This document shows, piece after piece, positions 33,516 through 40,456 of a stretch of DNA of 64,000 bases; the first letter of the stretch is position 1; each line of letters starts with the position of its first letter. Source of the stretch: Pseudomonadota bacterium. Its GTDB lineage: Bacteria > Pseudomonadota > Gammaproteobacteria > Burkholderiales > Burkholderiaceae_C. The stretch is from positions 1 through 64,000 of the forward strand of contig JAKARB010000002.1 in the NCBI GenBank assembly GCA_021819435.1, read 5' to 3'. Position numbers and translations under genes: made by a program. The notes beneath the pieces are model-generated. The model was not told the DNA's origin. It did no database searches and saw only the letters and a list, made by a program, of their open reading frames with translations.

Positions 33516-33896
33516 ATGAAGATGCCCACCCTGCTCCGGATGCCCCGCCTGTGGACGTGTGTCGTGGCCCTGGGTGTCGGCGCCTCGCTGGTTGCCCCGG
33601 CGTGTGCGGGGGGCTCGGCAGACCACGAGCGGGCGCGTGCCGCCTTGCAGGCAGGCGAGATCCTCCCGCTGCAGAAAGTACTCGATCGCGTGCAGGTCAG
33701 CCACCCGGGTGACGTGCTGGAGGTCGAACTGGAGCGTGAAGGCGGGCGCTGGGTGTACGAGCTCAAACTCCTGCAACGCAGTGGCGCCTTGCTTCGCCTG
33801 GACGTGGATGCCCGCACGGCCGAGGTGCTTCGAAGCAAGCAACGGCCACCTCTGGCCGCATCGCCATCTGAACCCGCTCAGCGGAAAACGCCATGA
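33516..33896 (+). CDS. PepSY-domain periplasmic protein
   Basis: A 126-residue exported protein: signal peptide ending near VAPACAGG, then one PepSY domain (LPLQKVLDRV, GRWVYELKLLQRSGALLRLDVDARTAEVL). PepSY proteins near two-component systems are thought to modulate signalling. It is divergent from the SHP operon and its stop overlaps the response-regulator start by four bases, so it belongs with that system. Confidence 0.85.
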   Translation: MKMPTLLRMPRLWTCVVALGVGASLVAPACAGGSADHERARAALQAGEILPLQKVLDRVQVSHPGDVLEVELEREGGRWVYELKLLQRSGALLRLDVDARTAEVLRSKQRPPLAASPSEPAQRKTP

Positions 33897-34555
33897 GGGT
33901 GCTGTTGGTGGAAGACGAGTCGCTCCTGCGTGCCCAGCTCAAGGCCACGCTGGAGCAGGCTGGCTACGCGGTTGACGAGGCGGCCGATGGGCGCGAGGGC
34001 CTGCACCTCGGCTCCACCGAGCCGCATGACGCCATCGTGCTCGACCTCGGCCTGCCCGTGCTGGACGGCTTGACGGTGCTGCAGCGGTGGCGCGCTCAGG
34101 GCTGTGACACGCCCGTGCTGATCCTCACCGCGCGTGACAGCTGGCACGAGAAAGTGGCCGGCATCGATGCCGGGGCGGATGATTACCTCGCCAAACCCTT
34201 CCACACGGCGGAGCTGCTGGCGCGGCTTCGGGCCTTGGTCCGGCGATCCCACGGCCTGGCCTCGCCGCTGCTGCAACACGGCGACATCACGCTGGACACG
34301 CGCAATGGCATGGTCACGCGGCAGGGGATGCCGGTGAACCTGACCGCACACGAGCATCGGCTGCTGTCCTACCTGATGCATCGGCGTGGTCAGGTGGTGT
34401 CCCGCTCCGAGCTCATCGAACACCTGTACGCGCAAGACTTCGACCGCGACTCGAACACCATCGAGGTGTTCGTGGCCCGGCTGCGCCGCAAGTTGGGGGC
34501 CGACAGCATCGAGACCGTCCGAGGCATGGGCTACAGGCTCATGCCGGCGGCTTGA
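33893..34555 (+). CDS. OmpR/PhoB-family response regulator
   Basis: A 220-residue regulator with a receiver domain (acidic pocket ED at residues 8-9, phospho-acceptor Asp51, Lys101 in YLAKPF) and a C-terminal winged helix ending RLRRKLGADSIETVRGMGYRL. It is coupled to the PepSY gene upstream and the kinase downstream. Likely targets are the divergent SHP-DHC-cytochrome b operon or the czc genes; this is inferred from position. Confidence 0.92.
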   Translation: MRVLLVEDESLLRAQLKATLEQAGYAVDEAADGREGLHLGSTEPHDAIVLDLGLPVLDGLTVLQRWRAQGCDTPVLILTARDSWHEKVAGIDAGADDYLAKPFHTAELLARLRALVRRSHGLASPLLQHGDITLDTRNGMVTRQGMPVNLTAHEHRLLSYLMHRRGQVVSRSELIEHLYAQDFDRDSNTIEVFVARLRRKLGADSIETVRGMGYRLMPAA

Positions 34556-34577
34556 AAGCGCGCTGCAGGGGACGTCG

Positions 34578-35945
34578 TTGGAACAACTGCGCTCGCTCAA
34601 GCATCGCCTGTTGGCGTTGACGCTCGTGATGGCGGGGTTGACGCTGGTCGTGTCGGGGGTGGTGCTCTCTGCGTTGTTTCGCGAGCACGTGCGACAGCAG
34701 TTCATCGACCGCATGAACGCCGATCTCGAACAGGTCATGGCGCGCCTCGAGGTGGACGCGCGCGGCCTCCCGGCGCTCGATGCCGCGCGGCTTTCCGACC
34801 CGCGCTGGACGCGGCCCCATTCGGGCCTGTACTGGCAGGTGGATGGCGCTGGTCCCCAAGGCGTCGCCGGCCTGCTGCGCTCACGCTCTTTGTGGGATGA
34901 GCAAATCGATGCGCCACATGACATGCCCGACAACGGCGAGGCCCACGTTCATGAGCTCGTTGGGCATCGGGGCGAGGCCTTGCTGCTGATTGAACGCACC
35001 CTGCGAGCCGAGGGGGCGACGGTGCCTTGGCGCGTGATGGTGGTGGCCGAGATGGGGCCGCTGGAGCAGGCGGTCGCGCGTTTCAACACGGTGTTGGCCT
35101 GGTCACTGCTGGTGTTGCTGACCCTCTTGGCGGCTGGTGCGTTGCTGCAAGTCCGTGTGGGCCTGGCCCCCCTGGAGCGCCTTCGGCTGGCCCTGTCCGA
35201 CTTGCGGCAAGGGCGCACCCAGCGGCTGGAGGGGCGCTACCCTGAAGAGGTCCAGCCCTTGGTCGACGACCTCAATGGTTTGCTCTCACGTCACGCCGAA
35301 GGCTTGCAACGCGCGCGTGCGCAGGCGGGCAACCTGGCGCATGCGCTGAAGACGCCGCTGACGATCCTGGCGCAGGGGGCGGCTCAGGCCGCCGCGAGTT
35401 CACCGAACGAGTTGTCGACGCTCGTGGCCGATCAGGTTCAGGTGGCACGTCGGCACATCGACTGGCACCTGGCGCGCTCGCGGGCGGCGGCGGCGCAGGC
35501 AACGGTCGGCCTTTGCACGCCGCTTCAGCCTGTTGTCGAAGGGTTGGTGAGGGTGATGCGCAAAGTCCATGCTGAGCGGGGCCTCACCTTGGCGGCGGAC
35601 ATCGACGCTCAGCTCGCCTTCGCTGGCGAATCGCAGGATTTGCAGGAGATGCTGGGCAACCTCCTGGACAACGCGTGCAAAGCGGCGCGCACGCAAGTGC
35701 GTGTCAGCGCGGTGCGTGATGGCATGGCGCTGCGCATATGGGTCGAGGACGATGGGCCGGGCATCCCCGAGGGGCAGGTGGCGCATGCCTTGCTGCGCGG
35801 CGGGAGGCTCGACGAGTCGACCCCGGGCAGCGGTCTGGGGTTGGCCATCGTGCAAGAGTTGGCCACGCTTTATGGCGGCACCCTCGCTTTGAGCCAGCAC
35901 CCGCCATCGGGTCTGACCGCGGTGCTGACCTTGCCAGCAGCGTGA
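34578..35945 (+). CDS. Sensor histidine kinase, TTG start
   Basis: A 455-residue membrane kinase: TM1 (about 12-34), a periplasmic sensor of about 130 residues, TM2 (about 172-192), a HAMP linker, the phospho-acceptor His255 in NLAHALKTPLT, and an ATPase domain with NLLDNACKAA, DDGPGIP and GSGLGLAIVQE. The H-box resembles the PhoQ group. No ATG is well placed; a TTG at 34578 preceded by AGGGGA, 22 bp past the regulator stop, is the best start. Confidence 0.88.
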   Translation: MEQLRSLKHRLLALTLVMAGLTLVVSGVVLSALFREHVRQQFIDRMNADLEQVMARLEVDARGLPALDAARLSDPRWTRPHSGLYWQVDGAGPQGVAGLLRSRSLWDEQIDAPHDMPDNGEAHVHELVGHRGEALLLIERTLRAEGATVPWRVMVVAEMGPLEQAVARFNTVLAWSLLVLLTLLAAGALLQVRVGLAPLERLRLALSDLRQGRTQRLEGRYPEEVQPLVDDLNGLLSRHAEGLQRARAQAGNLAHALKTPLTILAQGAAQAAASSPNELSTLVADQVQVARRHIDWHLARSRAAAAQATVGLCTPLQPVVEGLVRVMRKVHAERGLTLAADIDAQLAFAGESQDLQEMLGNLLDNACKAARTQVRVSAVRDGMALRIWVEDDGPGIPEGQVAHALLRGGRLDESTPGSGLGLAIVQELATLYGGTLALSQHPPSGLTAVLTLPAA

Positions 35946-35984
35946 GGCGCTCACTCGGCCACGCGCAGTCTCTTGCTTGCATTG

Positions 35985-36010
35985 ATTCGATATTTCGAAT
36001 ATATTTGAAT
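35985..36010. promoter_or_regulatory. ArsR operator with three half-sites
   Basis: ATTCGA-TATT-TCGAAT-ATAT-TTGAAT: a perfect 6-bp inverted repeat followed by a further, nearly identical half-site at the same 4-bp spacing. It ends one base before the arsR ATG, so bound ArsR would block promoter and start together. Confidence 0.75.
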
Positions 36011-36011
36011 T

Positions 36012-36332
36012 ATGGAAGAATCGGAAGTCATCGCCTCCCTGGCCGCCCTGGCCCAGCCTGTGCGCCTGCGTGTGTTTCGCGCTCTCGTGGTGGCCGGGCC
36101 GGCCGGGCTCACCCCCACGGCCTTGGCTGAGCAACTGGGGGTGGGCGCCACCACGCTGTCCTTCCACCTCAAGGAGCTCACCCACGCCGGCCTGATCGAC
36201 CAGGAGCGCGAGGGCCGGCACCTGATCTACCGCGCGGTGTTCATCCGCATGAACGCCTTGCTGTCCTACCTGACCGAGCACTGCTGTGCCGGCCAGCCTT
36301 GCGGCCCCACGCCGACCTGTTCATCCTGTTGA
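36012..36332 (+). CDS. arsR: ArsR-family arsenite-responsive repressor
   Basis: A 106-residue winged-helix repressor (ALAQPVRLRVFRALV, TTLSFHLKELTHAGLIDQEREGRHLIYR). Cysteines are clustered at the C terminus (HCCAGQPC and CSSC) instead of the alpha-3 CxC of the E. coli type, the arrangement used by C-terminal-site ArsR proteins to bind As(III). It is the first gene of the arsenic operon. No Shine-Dalgarno sequence precedes the ATG, since the operator runs up to it. Confidence 0.88.
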   Translation: MEESEVIASLAALAQPVRLRVFRALVVAGPAGLTPTALAEQLGVGATTLSFHLKELTHAGLIDQEREGRHLIYRAVFIRMNALLSYLTEHCCAGQPCGPTPTCSSC

Positions 36333-36343
36333 GGAACCCCGCC

Positions 36344-36877
36344 ATGAAGCGTTTCCACGTTCACGTCCACGTCGAAGACCTGAGCCGCAACATCGACTTC
36401 TATTCGAAGATGTTTGGTGCCCAACCTGCCCGCGTCGAGTCTGACTACGCCAAGTGGATGCTCGACGATCCGGCTGTGAACTTCGCCATCTCGACGCGCG
36501 GCCATGGTCACACCGGTGTCGACCACCTGGGCTTCCAGGTCGACAACGATGCCGATCTATCTACCTTGAAGGCACGCGCTCAGGCAGCCGATCTGTCGCT
36601 GATCGACGAAGGCGCCACCACCTGCTGCTACGCCCGCAGCGACAAGCACTGGGTGGTCGACCCCCAGGGCCTGCCGTGGGAGCACTTCCAGACGCTGGGC
36701 TCCATCCCGGTGTTCCGCGAAGCCGAGGCCGCCGTGGCTGCGCGGGCCGAGAGTGCCCAGCCGGGCATGGCAGCCACCAACGAGCCAGCAGCCTCCGCGT
36801 CGGCCTGCTGCACGCCCCGCGTCACGTGCAAGCCCATCGGCCTCCCCGTCAAACCTGCCGGATCGTCCTGCTGCTGA
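36344..36877 (+). CDS. arsI: ArsI-like C-As lyase (glyoxalase-fold dioxygenase)
   Basis: A 177-residue glyoxalase/bleomycin-resistance-fold protein. It has the features of ArsI, the Fe(II)-dependent dioxygenase that cleaves the carbon-arsenic bond of trivalent organoarsenicals. His5, His61 and Glu113 are candidate metal ligands, and the vicinal pair Cys94-Cys95 in TTCCYARSDKHW is the arsenic-binding site. A C-terminal tail rich in Ala and ending in CC adds further cysteines. It lies 11 bp after arsR. Confidence 0.85.
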   Translation: MKRFHVHVHVEDLSRNIDFYSKMFGAQPARVESDYAKWMLDDPAVNFAISTRGHGHTGVDHLGFQVDNDADLSTLKARAQAADLSLIDEGATTCCYARSDKHWVVDPQGLPWEHFQTLGSIPVFREAEAAVAARAESAQPGMAATNEPAASASACCTPRVTCKPIGLPVKPAGSSCC

Positions 36878-36881
36878 AGCC

Positions 36882-37385
36882 ATGACCACCCACGTCCTCA
36901 TCCTCTGCACCCACAATTCCGCGCGCAGCGTGCTATCGGAGGGCATGCTCAACCACCTGGCCGCCAAGCTCGGCAAGGACGTGAAGGCGCACAGCGCCGG
37001 CAGCGCACCCAGCGGCCGGCTCAACCCCTTCGCCATCGATGCGCTCAACAACGCCGGCATCGACACCTCGGCGTACCGCAGCAAGAGCTGGGACGAGTTC
37101 ACATCGCCCGAAGCGCCACCGCTGTCCATCGTCATCACCGTGTGCGACAGCGCTGCGGCCGAGGCCTGCCCGGTGTTCTTCGGGGGCCATCGGCAACCCG
37201 TCAAGGTCCATTGGGGCTACCCGGACCCGTCCAACGCCGAAGGCGGGGACGAAGGCAAGCGCTGTGCTTTCGAACTGACTCGCCAGGCCATCGGCTACCG
37301 GATGCTGCAACTGCTGGCCCTGCCGCTCGGTGAACTGAGCCAGGACGCCTTGCTGGCAGCCCTCAACGACATCGCCCGCAGCTGA
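36882..37385 (+). CDS. arsC: Arsenate reductase, low-molecular-weight phosphatase family
   Basis: A 167-residue reductase converting As(V) to As(III). The phosphatase-like loop CTHNSARS (CX5R) is at the N terminus, and the resolving cysteines are in VCDSAAAEACPVFF. The later WGYPDPS motif is also typical. It lies 4 bp after arsI. A second, unrelated arsenate reductase closes the operon. Confidence 0.9.
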   Translation: MTTHVLILCTHNSARSVLSEGMLNHLAAKLGKDVKAHSAGSAPSGRLNPFAIDALNNAGIDTSAYRSKSWDEFTSPEAPPLSIVITVCDSAAAEACPVFFGGHRQPVKVHWGYPDPSNAEGGDEGKRCAFELTRQAIGYRMLQLLALPLGELSQDALLAALNDIARS

Positions 37386-37395
37386 GGAGTCAACG

Positions 37396-38478
37396 ATGAA
37401 CGTCCATGTTGCCTCCACGTCGTCGCGCAAGGCCGGACCTGAACCCATGAGCATCTTCGAGCGCTACCTGACCGTCTGGGTCTTCCTTTGCATCGTGATC
37501 GGGATCGCGCTGGGCCAGGTCTGGCCCGGTGTTTTCCAGGCCATTGGCCGCATGGAATTGGCCAAGGTCAACCTGCCGGTGGGCCTGTTGATCTGGGTGA
37601 TGATCATCCCGATGCTGCTCAAGGTGGACTTCGCCAGCCTCTCCCAGGTCAAGCGGCACTGGAAAGGCATTGGCGTGACCCTGTTCGTCAACTGGGCGGT
37701 CAAGCCGTTCTCGATGGCGCTGCTGGGCTGGTTTTTCGTGCGGCACCTCTTCGCCCCCCATTTGCCCGCTGACCAGTTGGACAGCTACATCGCCGGTTTG
37801 ATCCTGCTGGCTGCGGCGCCCTGTACCGCCATGGTGTTCGTGTGGAGTCGATTGACCGGCGGCAACCCCATGTTCACCTTGTCGCAGGTGGCCTTGAACG
37901 ACGCCATCATGGTGTTCGCCTTCGCGCCGATCGTGGCGCTGTTGCTGGGGCTGTCATCCATCGTGGTTCCCTGGGATACCCTTGTGACCTCCGTGGTGCT
38001 GTACATCGTGATCCCGGTGATGCTGGCCCAAGTGCTGCGCAAGGCCTTGCTCAAACGTGGTCAGGCCGCCTTTGACGCGGCGCTGGCGAGGATTGGTCCC
38101 TGGTCGATCGGGTCCTTGCTGATCACACTGGTGTTGTTGTTCGCCTTCCAGGGTGAAGCCATCATCCAGCAGCCCTTGGTGATCGCCTTGCTGGCCGTGC
38201 CCATCCTGATCCAGGTTTTCTTCAACTCGGCGCTGGCTTACTGGCTCAACCGTCGCGTGGGCGAGTCGCATGACGTGGCCTGCCCATCGGCCTTGATCGG
38301 GGCCAGCAATTTCTTCGAGCTGGCCGTGGCTGCCGCCATCAGCTTGTTCGGCTTCGAATCCGGTGCTGCCTTGGCCACCGTGGTGGGGGTGCTCATCGAG
38401 GTGCCCGTCATGTTGCTGGTGGTTCGCGTGGTCAACCAGAGCAAAGGCTGGTACGAGCAAGGACAATGCAAGCCATGA
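37396..38478 (+). CDS. acr3: ACR3-family arsenite efflux transporter
   Basis: A 360-residue membrane protein with ten hydrophobic segments, including VNLPVGLLIWVMIIPMLLKV and AAAPCTAMVFVWS, which carries the conserved transport cysteine of ACR3. It exports As(III) made by the two reductases flanking it. The first ATG gives a short polar leader; an in-frame ATG at 37447 (MSIFERYLTVW) is close to many family starts. Its stop overlaps the next gene by four bases. Confidence 0.93.
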   Translation: MNVHVASTSSRKAGPEPMSIFERYLTVWVFLCIVIGIALGQVWPGVFQAIGRMELAKVNLPVGLLIWVMIIPMLLKVDFASLSQVKRHWKGIGVTLFVNWAVKPFSMALLGWFFVRHLFAPHLPADQLDSYIAGLILLAAAPCTAMVFVWSRLTGGNPMFTLSQVALNDAIMVFAFAPIVALLLGLSSIVVPWDTLVTSVVLYIVIPVMLAQVLRKALLKRGQAAFDAALARIGPWSIGSLLITLVLLFAFQGEAIIQQPLVIALLAVPILIQVFFNSALAYWLNRRVGESHDVACPSALIGASNFFELAVAAAISLFGFESGAALATVVGVLIEVPVMLLVVRVVNQSKGWYEQGQCKP

Positions 38479-38900
38479 GCACCGTCACGATCTATCACAA
38501 CCCGCGCTGCGGCACCTCGCGCAACACCTTGGCCTTGATCCGCAATGCGGGCATCGAGCCCTCCGTGGTGCTTTACCTGGAAACCCCGCCGACGCGTGAG
38601 CAACTGGTGGCATTGATCGCCGCCAGCGGGCTGCCTGTGCGCGAGGTGCTGCGTTCAAAAGAGGCGCTGTGCGCCGAACTCGGGCTGGCCGACCCTGCTT
38701 GCACGGACGCGCAATTGATTGACGCGATGTTCATGCACCCTGTGCTGATCAATCGCCCGATCGTCGTGACCGAGCTGGGTACCCGGTTGTGCCGGCCGTC
38801 TGAGCTGGTGCTTGACATCTTGCCTGCACCCCAGCAAGGTCCGTTTACCAAGGAGGATGGCGAGGTGGTGATCGATGCGCAGGGGCGGCGTGTGCGTTGA
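38475..38900 (+). CDS. arsC: Arsenate reductase, glutaredoxin-dependent (Spx/ArsC family)
   Basis: A 141-residue ArsC of the R773 type: YHNPRCGTSRNTLAL with the catalytic Cys near the N terminus, ILRP-like region NRPIVVTELGTRLCRP, and the usual length. It uses glutathione and glutaredoxin to reduce As(V). The ATG at 38475 overlaps the acr3 stop. It converges on the HD-GYP gene, 11 bp away. Confidence 0.92.
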   Translation: MSTVTIYHNPRCGTSRNTLALIRNAGIEPSVVLYLETPPTREQLVALIAASGLPVREVLRSKEALCAELGLADPACTDAQLIDAMFMHPVLINRPIVVTELGTRLCRPSELVLDILPAPQQGPFTKEDGEVVIDAQGRRVR

Positions 38901-38911
38901 TCTGCTATCGC

Positions 38912-40183
38912 TCAGGCCGCTTCGACCTCGAAGCCTGCATCGACGCTTTGCCAAAGCCGGTCGAGTTCTTCGGTTTCTTCAGGCTGCCAGCTTTCATCGA
39001 TCCAGCAGGTGATGCGTCGCAGGGCCTGAACCCTGAAGGCCAGCTCCTGTCGGGCCAGGTGCAGCTCATGCAGGTGGTTGCCTGCGAGGTGACGGGGGGC
39101 CCACAAGCCGAGCGAATCGCAGGAGCGCAGCAACTGCTCCAGGATGGGCGTCACCAGGCGGGCTGTTCCGCTGACCTTGGGAGAGGTGGAGCTGGCGGCC
39201 AGCACCCAAGACTCCCTCAGCGAGGCACGCAGCCCGTTTTTGAGTTCTTGCGCAGCTTCCCAGACAGTTTCTCCATCGGGGCACGGCGCGATGCGGCCGT
39301 GACTTTGATGGCGCCGCGCTGCCTGGCTGGCGAACGACGCGGCCGAACCATCGAACTCGCCCGGCACGAGCCGCACAGCCAGCGCCGCGTGCTCCCAGGC
39401 ATCAGGCTGCTGGGTGGTGAGCACGCCCATGAAGGTTTCGACGGCGCTGAGCCGTGCGCCCAACCATGACAGGTATCGCACGCGGGCCGGGTAACCCAGG
39501 CCATTGCCTCGCTCGTGGTGCTCGCCCACGGCCCGGCACAACTCCTTCGGGTAGTCGGTCTGCCGCTGAAGCAGCATTTCGCCGACGCGGGGGTGCACGC
39601 AGATGCTGCGCCATGCCTCGGGCCCCATGGAGAGGTCGTCGCGCAAGTGATCTGGCTGGATGTAGAGCTCGCCGATGTCGTGCAAGAGGCCGCCGAGCAT
39701 GCTCAAGCGTTGCTGGTAGCGGTCGCCGCCGGCATGCACGGCCAGCGCGCCGGCCAGCAACATAGACTGGATCGAGTGCTCATAGGCCTGTGGATTGCTG
39801 CCGCGCGCAGCGGTCAACAGCAGCTGCGCAACCGGGTGCATGGGCAGCCGGGGGACGTCGTTGAGCAGGTCGCTGGCCCAGGGGCTGACAGCACTGTGCA
39901 GCAAGGGCTGAGCATCGATCAGGCGCCGTGCCACTTCGACGATTTCGCCGTGGGTGACACCCTCTTCCGCCCGCAAGCACGATTCGAGCGGCTGGCTGAG
40001 CTTGCGCTCGATGAGTCGCTGCTGCAAGGCCCGTGAGACCGGCTGACCTTTGGCCCACAGCTTGACGCCATGCTCGTCCAGGATGTCCTCCTGGGCGACG
40101 ATCTGACACGTTTCACTGGCCTTCATGATGCATGCCAGTGCGTGGGGGTTCGTGACCCCTGGGGTCTGTGCCGTTGCCTGCAT
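38912..40183 (-). CDS. HD-GYP-domain protein, putative c-di-GMP phosphodiesterase
   Basis: A 423-residue protein with an HD-GYP domain in its middle: HDIGE at about 168-172, then HHERGNGLGYP at about 222-232. The usual Asp in HHE-x-x-D-G is Asn here. Such domains hydrolyse c-di-GMP. The N-terminal 130 residues resemble the extension found before HD-GYP domains but show no receiver. The start at 40183 has AGGTGG upstream. A sigma54 promoter and a palindrome lie in its upstream region, shared with a divergent sigma54 activator. Confidence 0.82.
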   Translation of the reverse strand: MQATAQTPGVTNPHALACIMKASETCQIVAQEDILDEHGVKLWAKGQPVSRALQQRLIERKLSQPLESCLRAEEGVTHGEIVEVARRLIDAQPLLHSAVSPWASDLLNDVPRLPMHPVAQLLLTAARGSNPQAYEHSIQSMLLAGALAVHAGGDRYQQRLSMLGGLLHDIGELYIQPDHLRDDLSMGPEAWRSICVHPRVGEMLLQRQTDYPKELCRAVGEHHERGNGLGYPARVRYLSWLGARLSAVETFMGVLTTQQPDAWEHAALAVRLVPGEFDGSAASFASQAARRHQSHGRIAPCPDGETVWEAAQELKNGLRASLRESWVLAASSTSPKVSGTARLVTPILEQLLRSCDSLGLWAPRHLAGNHLHELHLARQELAFRVQALRRITCWIDESWQPEETEELDRLWQSVDAGFEVEAA

Positions 40184-40309
40184 TTTTCGCAGCCACCTGT
40201 TCCACAAGCGCGGGTTCCCTGAGCAGATGCCTTCTTCTGTGATTGACCGTTGCCGTGTGGTGCTTGCGCTGGGGCGCCACGGGCTTCGGTCGGGCATTGC
40301 TTTACGTAT

Positions 40310-40325
40310 TGCAACGGTTGTGCCA
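40310..40325 (-). promoter_or_regulatory. Sigma54 (RpoN) promoter of the HD-GYP gene
   Basis: On the minus strand TGGCACAACCGTTGCA matches the sigma54 consensus TGGCACG-N4-TTGCA, with the required GG-N10-GC spacing. It lies about 125 bp upstream of the HD-GYP start, giving a leader of about 115 bases. A sigma54 activator is encoded divergently. Confidence 0.75.
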
Positions 40326-40377
40326 ACGCTTTTCTCCCTGGGTACAAGGTTTGCCGAGGCTTTTCTTGGCTTTTTCA

Positions 40378-40393
40378 TGGACGAAATCGTCCA
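40378..40393. promoter_or_regulatory. Palindromic upstream site, candidate enhancer for the sigma54 activator
   Basis: TGGACGA-AA-TCGTCCA is a perfect 7-bp inverted repeat. Its centre is about 75 bp upstream of the -12 element of the sigma54 promoter, a typical enhancer distance, and about 70 bp upstream of the divergent activator's start. Confidence 0.6.
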
Positions 40394-40407
40394 ATTTGTC
40401 GCCAAGG

Positions 40408-40419
40408 CATGGACGAAAT
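40408..40419. promoter_or_regulatory. Second half-site of the candidate enhancer
   Basis: CATGGACGAAAT repeats exactly the 12 bases at 40376-40387. The spacing is 32 bp, close to three helical turns, so two dimers would sit on the same face of the DNA. Confidence 0.5.
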
Positions 40420-40456
40420 GGGTAGGATGATGCTTCGTTGACAGGAACTGCCCCCC

